Source: Chlamydiota bacterium
GTDB lineage: Bacteria; Chlamydiota; Chlamydiia; Chlamydiales; Parachlamydiaceae
Direction: 5' to 3'
Length of the DNA: 64,000 bases
Assembly: GCA_013287815.1 (NCBI GenBank)
Contig: JABDDC010000003.1
Coordinates: 1-64,000, forward strand
Part shown: in pieces, positions 35,575 through 43,611 of the stretch
How the letters are laid out: each line of letters begins with the position of its first letter
Position numbering within the stretch: position 1 is the first letter of the stretch
Notes under the pieces: generated by a model
Seen by the model: only the letters and a program-made list of their open reading frames with translations
Told to the model about the DNA's origin: nothing
Databases searched by the model: none
Position numbers and translations under genes: made by a program

Positions 35575-36006
35575 CTAACTCTTCTTCCAGATAAGTCCTT
35601 CCACGATAGTCCTGTACTGGTCCTTGGAGCCGTATTCGGCATGCATGAAGAAATCACCGGTCTCCTGCCGTTCATAGACTTCAAAGCCTTCGAACTCGGG
35701 ATCGCCGCGAAACTCCCAGGCGATAGTCTTGCTGTCCCTGATCCCCGTCCCGTCAACTTTTTCGATGAGATTATTTTCCAGTGAGATGGTAAAGGTTCCC
35801 GGTTTCATTTGAGTGATGGTGAAGGTATTGATGAGTTGGTCACTAGCCCCCTCCATCTCGACCACTTGGGTGGCCTTGAGGGTATCATCGCCTTCCTTTT
35901 CGATTTTCCAGCGGGTATAGAATTTGATGAATTGTGCCGAAGCGGTGAATGTGATCTTCCCTTCCCCTAGCCAGGTACCGGGCTCAAAAATAAATTCGTT
36001 TATCAT
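35575..36006 (-). CDS. Hypothetical protein coupled to rodA
   Basis: A 143-residue soluble beta-rich protein (alternating strands such as GKITFTASAQFIKFYTRWKI and GTFTISLENNLIEKVDG), suggesting a lipocalin-like or calycin-like barrel. No signal peptide. Its ATG overlaps the rodA stop by one base (TGATG), so it is translationally coupled and may act with the elongation machinery. I do not recognise the family. Confidence 0.7.
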   Translation of the reverse strand: MINEFIFEPGTWLGEGKITFTASAQFIKFYTRWKIEKEGDDTLKATQVVEMEGASDQLINTFTITQMKPGTFTISLENNLIEKVDGTGIRDSKTIAWEFRGDPEFEGFEVYERQETGDFFMHAEYGSKDQYRTIVEGLIWKKS

Positions 36007-37142
36007 CAGAACATAAACCTCCGGCTATAGACACTTTGCAAGACACCCAGGGCCATCATTGTCGCGATGATCGACGATCCGCCATAAGTCACCAGATTAA
36101 GGGGCACTCCCGTAATGGGGAGGAAGCCGCACATCATACCTATATTCACTATAATATGCATAGCCAGATAGACTGCAACCCCGGCAGATAAAAGTCTACC
36201 GAAGGGGTCCTTGGCCACTGCCGTTACCTGAAAGCTAAAATAAATCAGGGCATAATAGAGAACAACTAATAATAGCATACCGAGGAGTCCGAACTCCTCG
36301 CCAAAGGAGGGAAAGACCGAATCGGTGTAGGGCGCCGGCAACCATCCCCTGCCGGTATATTCGCTGTTGCGCCAGCCTGCGCCTGTGATGCCGCCAATAG
36401 CGATGGCGGTGGCAGCAGCTTTTTGGTGATGGGTCGACGGATCGAGCCGGTCAAACTGATAGTCTTTGAGAAAGAGTGTTGCATAGGGGCGGATCGTTTC
36501 ATGTGGCAGGATGCCCAAAAAGATGAGGGCTACCAGGATAAGGGCAATGGCACCGCCTATGGTCATGAACTTGACGATGGAGGGACGCAAATCACCAAAA
36601 TAGAACATCACAAGGGTAATAGGAAGGAGGACCAGCGCTGTTCCCAAATCGGGCTGTTTCAAAATCAGGAGAAAAGGAATCCCTACTATGATGACAGCAT
36701 AAAAGGCAGTGTTCCAGGAAGAGGCTACCGTTCGCTTTCGTTCGAGAAACCAGCTGAGGGTGACTACCACAACAAATTTGGCATACTCGGATGGCTGAAA
36801 GCCAAAATTGATGATTGGTATCCGGTACCAGCGGTTGACCCTCTGGATCGAATCGGTAAAGAAAAGTCCGACCAGGGAAAGGATCACGAGGGCGTAGAGA
36901 ATCCACGTCCATTCACGCAACTTGTTGTAGTCAAAGCCGGCAAAAAACAGGTAGACGATCCAGCCTGCTGCAAAAAACTGCAGCTGCGCTTTCACAAGGG
37001 GTGTTAAAAAGGCTTCGTCGGTGTGGTCAGAGGTGGTATCTAGCGAGTATGAGGAAATGACCAACAGGCTGATTACCATCAAACAAAGGATGACCGGTAT
37101 CATCCTGAAATCCATTCTGGCAAGGTAGCGAGCGCTCCACAT
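36006..37142 (-). CDS. rodA: Peptidoglycan glycosyltransferase RodA (SEDS family)
   Basis: A 378-residue SEDS protein with about ten membrane helices. Typical stretches are NRWYRIPIINFGFQPSEYAK, with the Q-P-S-E motif, ILKQPDLGTALVLLPIT with the essential D in K-Q-P-D-L-G-T, and GFLPITGVPLNLVTYGGSS near the end. It polymerises glycan strands from lipid II, consistent with the reduced peptidoglycan made by chlamydiae. It is divergent from birA; a long inverted repeat lies between them. Confidence 0.95.
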   Translation of the reverse strand: MWSARYLARMDFRMIPVILCLMVISLLVISSYSLDTTSDHTDEAFLTPLVKAQLQFFAAGWIVYLFFAGFDYNKLREWTWILYALVILSLVGLFFTDSIQRVNRWYRIPIINFGFQPSEYAKFVVVVTLSWFLERKRTVASSWNTAFYAVIIVGIPFLLILKQPDLGTALVLLPITLVMFYFGDLRPSIVKFMTIGGAIALILVALIFLGILPHETIRPYATLFLKDYQFDRLDPSTHHQKAAATAIAIGGITGAGWRNSEYTGRGWLPAPYTDSVFPSFGEEFGLLGMLLLVVLYYALIYFSFQVTAVAKDPFGRLLSAGVAVYLAMHIIVNIGMMCGFLPITGVPLNLVTYGGSSIIATMMALGVLQSVYSRRFMF

Positions 37143-37231
37143 ATTCGATCTTTATTTTATATCTTTATGCTGCTAAAATAGCAGTTCATTAGTAAACAAG
37201 TCAAAGAAATAACCTTGAACTGGGTCAGACT

Positions 37232-37421
37232 TGCTTGCGAAGCCTTGGGTGCTCTGCACCGCCTTTTGGCGATATTGTGGGAGCCTCAGAAAGAGACGTA
37301 TGGGACCTATGGGACGAATAGGACAAATGGGACATTGATAACCATCCGTCCCATACGTCTCTTTCTGAGGCTTCCACAAATATGCCAAAAGGCGGTGCAA
37401 AGCACCAAGGTTTCGCAAGCA
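37232..37421. repeat. Long inverted repeat (190 bp) between rodA and birA
   Basis: Arms of 75 and 74 bases (37232-37306 and 37348-37421) are complementary at roughly 90 percent of positions. Between them 41 bases hold ATGGGAC-type words also seen in the hairpin at 30677. The arms include CACCGCCTTTTGGC and CCTCAGAAAGAGACGTATGG. No ORF within it is convincing. It resembles a non-autonomous palindromic element. Confidence 0.92.
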
Positions 37422-37443
37422 AATTTATCAATCAATATAATTT

Positions 37444-38178
37444 ATGCTAGAAATTGTCCACATACACTTCCCGGTCATTGGATCGACAAACACGTGGGCT
37501 AAGGAGCATGTCAAGGAGTGGGCTGAGAACCGGCTGACGCTGATCACAGCCTCGGAACAGACCGGCGGCCGTGGCCGCTTTACACGGCACTGGGTCTCCC
37601 CGCCCGAGGTCAATATCTACGCCACGTTCTGCTTTGCCATCGATGAAAACAGGTCGGATCAGGGACATATCCCACAGCTGCTTGCTTTATCGACATCAAA
37701 AGTACTCGAAAAGCTCAATGTCCACCCAAAAATCAAATGGCCCAATGACTTGATGCTTAACGGCAAAAAAATGGCGGGCATCCTCTCAGAAAGTGTCCAT
37801 TTAGATGGCAAACGGGGCCTCATCATCGGCATCGGCATCAATATCAATATGTCGGAGGAAGAGCTGGATAAAATCGATCGCCCAGCCACCTCTCTCCTGG
37901 CCGAGAGTGGCCAGACTTATGCTATCTCCCCTATTCTTGAAGAGATCAAAAATCAGTTCAACCAAGACCTGTCCTTATTTTTGAAAGAGGGTTTTTCTCC
38001 TTTTTGGCTTGATTTTGCCTCTCATGTTTATCATCAAAAGGGCGATCTGATCCGTTTTCACGATAATCAAAGGGCAGTATCCGGAACTTTTGAATCTCTG
38101 GAGAAAGATGGTTCTGTCTCAGTGAAAATAGATGGTAAACTGATGAAATTTTATGCCGGAGAATTTATAGATAAATGA
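37444..38178 (+). CDS. birA: Biotin-protein ligase (BirA), no DNA-binding domain
   Basis: The 244-residue enzyme has the ligase core: STNTWAKEH, the biotinyl-AMP loop GGRGRFTRHW, KWPNDLMLNGKKMAG, and IGIGININ. It starts directly at the catalytic domain, so it is a class I ligase without the helix-turn-helix repressor part. It attaches biotin to the carboxyl carrier protein of acetyl-CoA carboxylase. A decayed copy of its 3' end stands at 39176-39300. Confidence 0.95.
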   Translation: MLEIVHIHFPVIGSTNTWAKEHVKEWAENRLTLITASEQTGGRGRFTRHWVSPPEVNIYATFCFAIDENRSDQGHIPQLLALSTSKVLEKLNVHPKIKWPNDLMLNGKKMAGILSESVHLDGKRGLIIGIGININMSEEELDKIDRPATSLLAESGQTYAISPILEEIKNQFNQDLSLFLKEGFSPFWLDFASHVYHQKGDLIRFHDNQRAVSGTFESLEKDGSVSVKIDGKLMKFYAGEFIDK

Positions 38179-38456
38179 AAAATCACTAATATCTAAAATT
38201 CCTCTTTAAATTAATATTATTATATGATAAAATCGTTCTATAATTATTTAATTATAATTAAGTTATTCGGAATTGGCCACTATATTTTACAATATGGCAT
38301 ATAACCGCGAAGAAATCGCAATGCACAACTTAACCACTACGACCGGCGCCATATACCTGAGATGAAACCTATAAATATTGCGAAATGGGCAATATTATTC
38401 GAACCAAGTTACAATCTTTTCAATAAAATTAAAACATCCCTAAAAGGAGAAAAATC
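38179..38456. other. AT-rich intergenic region before the duplicated membrane genes
   Basis: Very AT-rich sequence around 38215-38265 is followed by mixed sequence without a gene. It ends in an AAAAGGAGA ribosome-binding site for the short ORF at 38457. Parts of it match the spacer before the second gene copy (39300-39360) in composition and order. Confidence 0.45.
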
Positions 38457-38519
38457 ATGATTCCAAATTTTCCATCAATTGTTCAGTCTGACCTTAACTA
38501 TAGAAATGGGGGTGGATAA
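38457..38519 (+). CDS. 20-residue leader ORF before the first duplicated gene
   Basis: AAAAGGAGAAAAATC precedes an ATG that opens a 20-codon ORF (MIPNFPSIVQSDLNYRNGGG). Its TAA overlaps the next ATG (TAATG at 38517-38521), and its last codons provide the G-rich site for that gene. The second gene copy has an analogous 17-codon ORF with the same TAATG junction. Confidence 0.5.
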   Translation: MIPNFPSIVQSDLNYRNGGG

Positions 38520-39100
38520 TGAACGCATTACAACCTTACTTAGTCCCTGATTTTTGCGCTTCAATCCAGAAAGATTGTCAAACGATCTATTATGGAATGC
38601 ATGATTTAGATAAGAATACCGGTCTTAACATCGATAAATTTCATGGACAACACACTGTTACCAAAATGGCGCTTGCTGGTGTTCGTCTTTTTAAAGATTG
38701 TATCCTGTTGTTACATGGATTCATAATTCTGGAAAGAACAGTTAGAATCATTGCGAATCCGGCAAAGTTCGTCGACGCACCGATCTTCCCGATGATCGGA
38801 CTGGCCTATGGGATTACAGTCTACTTATTATCTCACGATATCATTAGGATTGCCAATCAATATGAAAATTGTTTGCCTAAATTACCTGGACAAAAGGAAG
38901 CACAACAGGCAAATAAATCAATTTGGGGTGTAATTACTGCAGTTTCCAATCTGGTTTTAAGTAATGCTGGAGCAGTCATCCATAGTACTGCTCAAAGTGT
39001 CAACAAGTACCATGTAGTCAGAGATACATTCTACTATCCGTTATGGTGCATAGCCATTGATGGAATGCATGAAGCTGCCGCAGGACCAAATCAAGTTTAA
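38519..39100 (+). CDS. Membrane protein of a duplicated family, copy 1
   Basis: A 193-residue protein with two hydrophobic helices (ILLLHGFIILERTVRIIA and IFPMIGLAYGITVYLLS) separated by a short polar loop, the layout of many chlamydial inclusion-membrane proteins. It begins MNALQPYLV and ends with a conserved KYHVVRDTFYYPLWC segment, both shared with the gene at 39441. No known domain. Export by type III secretion is possible but untested. Confidence 0.7.
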   Translation: MNALQPYLVPDFCASIQKDCQTIYYGMHDLDKNTGLNIDKFHGQHTVTKMALAGVRLFKDCILLLHGFIILERTVRIIANPAKFVDAPIFPMIGLAYGITVYLLSHDIIRIANQYENCLPKLPGQKEAQQANKSIWGVITAVSNLVLSNAGAVIHSTAQSVNKYHVVRDTFYYPLWCIAIDGMHEAAAGPNQV

Positions 39101-39119
39101 TCGATTCAATTCCTCGAAC

Positions 39120-39157
39120 AATAAAGGGAAATACGCAAGTATTTCCCTTTATTTTTT
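39120..39157 (+). terminator. Factor-independent terminator of copy 1
   Basis: A perfect 15-bp stem (AATAAAGGGAAATAC with its complement) closes a GCAA loop and runs into six T's. It lies 20 bases after the stop codon. Confidence 0.95.
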
Positions 39158-39175
39158 GCTAAAAGGAAGGTGGCC

Positions 39176-39300
39176 AGAGACCTATGCCATCTCCCCTATC
39201 CTGGAAGCAATTAAAAATTAGTTCAATTACGACCTTGGCTCAAGTCACGCTGATGATAGAGGGGACTGACCAGATTTTATGCCGGGAAGTTCCTGGAAAA
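39176..39300 (+). pseudogene. Decayed copy of the birA 3' end
   Basis: CCTATGCCATCTCCCCTATC and the following bases match birA at about 37915-37975 (Y-A-I-S-P-I-L-E and onward), but TAG interrupts after AIKN. A second match, TTTTATGCCGGGAAGTTC, aligns with the last codons of birA (FYAGEF). The middle is deleted. It shows that the duplication which created the gene at 39441 included the end of birA. Confidence 0.75.
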
Positions 39301-39387
39301 TAAAAATATTATCACTTTTTAAAATTTCTCTATTAAATAATTGTTTTTAATGTTAAAAGTCTTGTTCAAAATTATGGACGTTAACTC

Positions 39388-39441
39388 ATGATTAATAATT
39401 ACATTACTTCACGAAAAGCTTTGTATAGAGGCGGTAAATAA
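39388..39441 (+). CDS. 17-residue leader ORF before the second duplicated gene
   Basis: The ORF MINNYITSRKALYRGGK ends in TAA overlapping the next ATG (TAATG). Its last codons carry GAGGCGG, the likely ribosome-binding site of the main gene. Its own upstream site is weak, unlike copy 1. Confidence 0.4.
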   Translation: MINNYITSRKALYRGGK

Positions 39442-40142
39442 TGAATGCATTACAACCTTACTTAGTTGCAGGCTTCTTTGATTCAGTCCAGAAAGATTAT
39501 ACAGATATCAAAAGTGGACGTAAAGAATTGGAGCAAATGAATGAGCAGGAAACGAAAAAGGTAAATGATGCACTGAGGAACAATATTACTTATATTGCTG
39601 ATCCAGCTTATCAAAATAGACGTGATGAAATATCTGGAAGAAATTGGATTGCAACCATACGCCTTGTAGGGGATCTTTTCCTGGCTTTATCTGCTTTCAA
39701 AATTGTTAAAAGAATGGTTAGAATCCTGATAGAGTCTGACGATTTTCCAATCCTTCCTATAGTTAGCCTTGCCATGGCTATTTGTACCTACCTGTTATCT
39801 CACGATATCATTAGGATCATCAATCAATTTGAGGTTTGTCTACCTAAGCGTGAAGGGTCGAACGAAGCAATAGAGTTGCAAAAGAACCTAAAAGAATTTC
39901 AAGATGCGCCTGGATTCTTTGCAAAAATAGAAGCTGGTATCAGGTGTGCTCAAGTTCAAAGTACAATAATTACCCATAATGCTAGAGCCCTTGATAATCA
40001 AGAAAGTGTAAAAGAAGATAAATATCATCTTGTTCGCGATACTTTTTACTATCCTTTATGGTGCAAAGCCGTTGATAATATAACAAGTAGCAAAAAAGCT
40101 AATGTTCAAAATCTGGATCAAAATCCAAATCCACCAGCTTAA
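39441..40142 (+). CDS. Membrane protein of a duplicated family, copy 2
   Basis: A 233-residue paralogue of the gene at 38519: same MNALQPYLV start, two hydrophobic helices at about 80-98 and 108-128, the shared YLLSHDIIRI motif and C-terminal KYHLVRDTFYYPLWCKAVDN. It carries extra residues after the N terminus and before the end. It has no signal peptide; an inclusion-membrane role is possible. Divergence between copies is large, so duplication is old or under fast selection. Confidence 0.7.
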   Translation: MNALQPYLVAGFFDSVQKDYTDIKSGRKELEQMNEQETKKVNDALRNNITYIADPAYQNRRDEISGRNWIATIRLVGDLFLALSAFKIVKRMVRILIESDDFPILPIVSLAMAICTYLLSHDIIRIINQFEVCLPKREGSNEAIELQKNLKEFQDAPGFFAKIEAGIRCAQVQSTIITHNARALDNQESVKEDKYHLVRDTFYYPLWCKAVDNITSSKKANVQNLDQNPNPPA

Positions 40143-40184
40143 TCTGACATAATTTTTAAAATCAACTAAGGTGTTTTCCAGAAT

Positions 40185-40958
40185 ATGAAACCCCATTTTC
40201 TTCTCCTTACAATACTGTCAATAATTCTGTGCTATTCCAATCAACTGTTTACTGTTGAATATTCTCCAAGTATCTATGTTAGTGACGTTGAATGGAGTAA
40301 AGTAGTCGATTTCCTTATGCCTGATGATCATCCTATAAAAAATGATCTCGATGAAGTTTTCTCAGCATCACGAGTAATATGTGATATGAAAACTATGGTA
40401 AAAGCAGGTTTTGAATTCGCCAGGCCGCAAGCTTTTACCGGTATCATTGTCACTAAACATCCAAGGCTCAAAGGCTATGTGATGAAAGCCTACCTTGACG
40501 ATCAAAAACTTCATTTAAAAAACCCCGAACAATATCCATGGGTGAAGCGTGTTATAGGATCCCGTCTCATCCAAAAATCTATTGATAATCATCACTATGA
40601 TCACCTTTTAAAAGTTCCCAAGAAATGGGTTTATCTACTTCCTGATGATCCATCACCTCCTTCACATTATTGGCGCAAAAATTTCATTCTCATTGAAGAA
40701 GATATGAATATCCTTTCTGATAAAAAGAATAAAATGCGTTGGAGAAAAAAAATGACAAAAGAGCTTCTTGAAGCTATATACACTGTGATTGCAGAGGTCA
40801 GTTTATCCGACTGTAAACTAGCAAATATTCCTTTTTCCCCAGATGGTAAAGTGGCATTTATTGATACACAATCTCATGGCAGGCGAGTTAAGTATAAAAA
40901 GATAACTCCATTTCTTTCCTCTTCCATGAAGCGCTACTGGCTGAAGTTAAGGGACTGA
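40185..40958 (+). CDS. Exported kinase-like protein, paralogue 1
   Basis: The first 22 residues form a Sec signal (HFLLLTILSIILCYS). The rest carries elements in the order expected for a protein-kinase-like fold: K101 in GYVMKAYLD (beta-3 lysine), a helix with GSRLIQKSI, a strand WVYLLP, a hinge-like NFILIEEDMNI, then D209-x4-N214 in SLSDCKLANIPFSPDG and D227 in VAFIDTQ, like the catalytic loop and D-F/T-G metal site. The overall match is structural pattern only; no kinase family is recognised. Paralogue at 44732. It could phosphorylate host proteins or lipids, or be a pseudokinase. Confidence 0.7.
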   Translation: MKPHFLLLTILSIILCYSNQLFTVEYSPSIYVSDVEWSKVVDFLMPDDHPIKNDLDEVFSASRVICDMKTMVKAGFEFARPQAFTGIIVTKHPRLKGYVMKAYLDDQKLHLKNPEQYPWVKRVIGSRLIQKSIDNHHYDHLLKVPKKWVYLLPDDPSPPSHYWRKNFILIEEDMNILSDKKNKMRWRKKMTKELLEAIYTVIAEVSLSDCKLANIPFSPDGKVAFIDTQSHGRRVKYKKITPFLSSSMKRYWLKLRD

Positions 40959-41093
40959 AAAAAATAAGTTAAACCTGGACACGGCAATTGGAATGCGTCA
41001 AAGCCCCGGGGTTGAGCGATCAAAGTGACCATTTTGCAATTGCCGTATTAAAGAGACTTGGGCTACAATCTGCGCTACTACAAGGAGAAATCA

Positions 41094-41885
41094 ATGCTAT
41101 CAAAAAAATCACCTTTCATTTGCCTGTTCTTATTGTTGATCTCCCCCTTATTCGCCGAAGAGGGTTTTATTGCAAAGAGGAAGCAATTAAAACCCTACTA
41201 TGACAATGAAAATATCGTTATTATCGCAAGCCCAGGCCGCTCAGGAAGTACATTGCTATTCGATGTCTCTAAAAAATATTGCACTCATCAAACTGTCTTA
41301 AAGACACATCTACTGCCCCCTGACGAAAAATTCAAAGGGAAAATTCTGTTTATTTTCTCTAACCCTGATCAAGCCGCGGAATCTGCACTCCATCGAATAA
41401 CGCATAGTCCAACCCAAGGTAGGACTCATTTTTCGCATGTGGAATCATCGGATAAAAAGTGGTTTAAGGCTATTGGAAATAATGGTAATCACCAGACTAA
41501 GGAAAAAAATCTGCTTGCTTATGATGCCTTGGGCTGTGAAAAGCAACTGGAAGAATGGCTTCACACTAAATCACAAGCCTGTTGTTTGCAAGAGGCTCAA
41601 ATACTGGCGATCAAATTCGAATATATGTGGGAAGCGGAAACGATTCAAGCAATTCAAGAATTTTTACAAATAAATGCATTCGAATTTCCACCTAAAAAAG
41701 AGCGGGGATACGAAAAAGAAGAACTGTCAAATCTTGAAATTTCCCTCAAAAAAATATACAATTTGGGAACGGATGAGAATCCTATCTACCGCGCATACGA
41801 TGCTGCAAGAGACCTGTGGGAAAAGGCTCCGCCATTTCAATTCCTTAAACCTGGCACCCCGTTCGAATCGACGTTTCCAGGTTAA
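41094..41885 (+). CDS. Exported sulfotransferase-like protein
   Basis: The ATG at 41094 is preferred over 41058 because CAAGGAGAAATCA precedes it and a Sec signal (FICLFLLLISPLFAEEG) then starts properly. The mature part opens with NIVIIASPGRSGSTLLFDV, the 5'-phosphosulfate-binding loop of PAPS-dependent sulfotransferases, and SHVES/FKAIGNN segments later. The typical R-x-P-x-D/R-x-x-S element for 3'-phosphate binding is weak (FSNPDQAAESAL). Probable role: sulfate transfer outside the cytoplasm; PAPS supply there is unexplained. Confidence 0.75.
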   Translation: MLSKKSPFICLFLLLISPLFAEEGFIAKRKQLKPYYDNENIVIIASPGRSGSTLLFDVSKKYCTHQTVLKTHLLPPDEKFKGKILFIFSNPDQAAESALHRITHSPTQGRTHFSHVESSDKKWFKAIGNNGNHQTKEKNLLAYDALGCEKQLEEWLHTKSQACCLQEAQILAIKFEYMWEAETIQAIQEFLQINAFEFPPKKERGYEKEELSNLEISLKKIYNLGTDENPIYRAYDAARDLWEKAPPFQFLKPGTPFESTFPG

Positions 41886-41899
41886 ACCTAAAAACGTCG
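41869..41899. terminator. Hairpin at the sulfotransferase stop
   Basis: CGACGTTT and AAACGTCG pair around an inner GGTTTAACC-like palindrome, covering the stop codon. It lies between two convergent genes and could stop transcription from both sides, though no T-run is present. Confidence 0.4.
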
Positions 41900-41906
41900 G
41901 TTGAAG

Positions 41907-42578
41907 TCATTCTGTTTCGAATGTAAATCCAAATGCCTTAATATCCTCTTTATATTTTTCAGCAATAATCTGCCGTGTTCTGGGGGTGTAGTAGGTGCTG
42001 TAATGTGCGTGGTCTGTTTTATGCTTATGTGGCACTACATTGTATTTTACTCCAATTACATCACAGACATATTTAAAGTCCTCTGAAAAATTTTCCATTT
42101 TGCCGATAAAATCACATTCTTCAACCGGTATTAATCTTGTCTGTAGTTTAATGTGTGGATTAGCATTTGCGACATCAAGACGACTGATGTAATCGACAAA
42201 AAATTCAAAATCCTTATCAAAACACTTTCGAAAATCTTGAGCTTTTTTTGTAAGTATTTTATGAAAATAACAAGAGAGTATCCGATCCCAGGGATTTCTC
42301 ACGAATGAGAATTTGAAGTAATTGTCATATTTTTCCGGTAATCTTTTGGGATGTGACTGAGTCATGTCTGAAACATCCCCTCTCAAAACATCTCTGATAG
42401 AGCCTGAAGCAACCTTAAAGACTCTAATCCAGACAAATTGTTTAGTATCGCTTGAATACACATTATATTTTTCTGGATTGTGTCTCTGTGCCTCTAAGGG
42501 GACTGCAGAAACAAGTAATAAGGCCAAAAACAAGAAAATAACTGAAGAGGGGATTTTTTTTTCAGATTGGCGGGACAT
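41907..42578 (-). CDS. Exported carbohydrate sulfotransferase-like protein (Sulfotransfer_2 type)
   Basis: Signal peptide at about 9-32 (SSVIFLFLALLLVSAVPLEA). The mature protein follows the Golgi-type sulfotransferase pattern: FVWIRVFKVASGSIRDVL for the 5'-phosphosulfate loop (K-x-x-x-x-S/T) and FSFVRNPWDRILSCYFH for the 3'-phosphate site (R-N-P-x-x-R-x-x-S). This is more like HNK-1/chondroitin sulfotransferases than the bacterial Nod-factor type. It lies opposite to its neighbours. Confidence 0.8.
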   Translation of the reverse strand: MSRQSEKKIPSSVIFLFLALLLVSAVPLEAQRHNPEKYNVYSSDTKQFVWIRVFKVASGSIRDVLRGDVSDMTQSHPKRLPEKYDNYFKFSFVRNPWDRILSCYFHKILTKKAQDFRKCFDKDFEFFVDYISRLDVANANPHIKLQTRLIPVEECDFIGKMENFSEDFKYVCDVIGVKYNVVPHKHKTDHAHYSTYYTPRTRQIIAEKYKEDIKAFGFTFETE

Positions 42579-42754
42579 CGATCATACCTTTGTTTAATAG
42601 CTTTAAGAAGTGTAATAGTAAAAGGATATTTTATATTATTTCAACAAAAAAAACGTAAGTGCTCTACCTCTATCTTCCGCAGAAAATCGTATCCCTGATG
42701 GATTGTACTTTTTTTTCGTTTCTTGTTGATCATAAATGGTAAACGGAGTAATTT

Positions 42755-43549
42755 ATGCAAATCAAAAACGTGAATCCCATGAGGGAGAATATGATGGCAC
42801 TGATTAAATATAAATTATTTCCTCTCTTTTATTGTCTGATTTTTTTTAGCGAGTTTCAATCTTTGCATTCTAAAGAGTGGAGCCGCGCCTATTTGGCATC
42901 GTATCCACGCTCAGGCAATCATTGGATTCGATACCTGGTAGAAGAGGCCACAAATGTTGCTACAGGTTCTGTTTATATAGATATTGAGCCTCAGCATATG
43001 CATAAGGTATTCCCATGGGGAGGATATTGCTGCGATCATGGCTGTCTGGGTCATTGCCGCTATCCTACTAAAGATGATATTGTTTTGATTAAAACCCATT
43101 TTCCCTCACAAGTTAATAAAGAAACAAAATTTGATAAGCGTCCTTATCAGGTGACCTTAAGAGTTGTTCGTCATCCAGTAGATAGTTTCTACTCACGATA
43201 TGTTCGAAAGCCTGAAGGTCCTCTTCTGGATAAAGTTCCGAGGGAGAGAGTTGTGAGCTTTATAAAAAGCTGGAGAAAATTCCAGAATTATTGGAATAAG
43301 AAGAACAATGTGATTACGTTTAGATATGAAGATTTTTTAGCGAATCCTGCTGTTGAGCTGAAAAAATTCCTTGAAGCTCTTGAATATGATGTGACCGATG
43401 AAGATATTCAAAGGGCTGTAAGCAAACATCCACCACTCGGTCATATGTTAAAAAGTATTGATAGATTTACAGAAAATGATTTAGATATTATTTCAGAAGA
43501 ATTAGGTGACTTGCTAACCCAATTCAATTATGAAACTCCAATTCGTTAA
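42755..43549 (+). CDS. Exported sulfotransferase (Sulfotransfer_1 type)
   Basis: A hydrophobic signal at about 18-38 (KLFPLFYCLIFFSEFQSLHS) precedes WSRAYLASYPRSGNHWIRYL, the P-R-S-G-x-x-W/T-x-x loop, and VTLRVVRHPVDSFYSRYV, the R-x-P-x-D-x-x-x-S 3'-phosphate motif. ITFRYEDFLANP is the conserved Y-E-D segment. ATG 42791, with GAGGGAG before it, is an alternative start. The best conserved of the four sulfotransferase-like proteins, so probably active. Confidence 0.85.
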   Translation: MQIKNVNPMRENMMALIKYKLFPLFYCLIFFSEFQSLHSKEWSRAYLASYPRSGNHWIRYLVEEATNVATGSVYIDIEPQHMHKVFPWGGYCCDHGCLGHCRYPTKDDIVLIKTHFPSQVNKETKFDKRPYQVTLRVVRHPVDSFYSRYVRKPEGPLLDKVPRERVVSFIKSWRKFQNYWNKKNNVITFRYEDFLANPAVELKKFLEALEYDVTDEDIQRAVSKHPPLGHMLKSIDRFTENDLDIISEELGDLLTQFNYETPIR

Positions 43550-43611
43550 AAAAAGAAGGAAGAAGGGACAAATGGCGTATTCTTAATACACGTTCATAAC
43601 CTAAATTCACT

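Noticed and set aside
36423..37007. 194-codon plus-strand frame over rodA
   Set aside because: Antisense to conserved membrane helices of rodA; charged, repeat-like product with no start signal.
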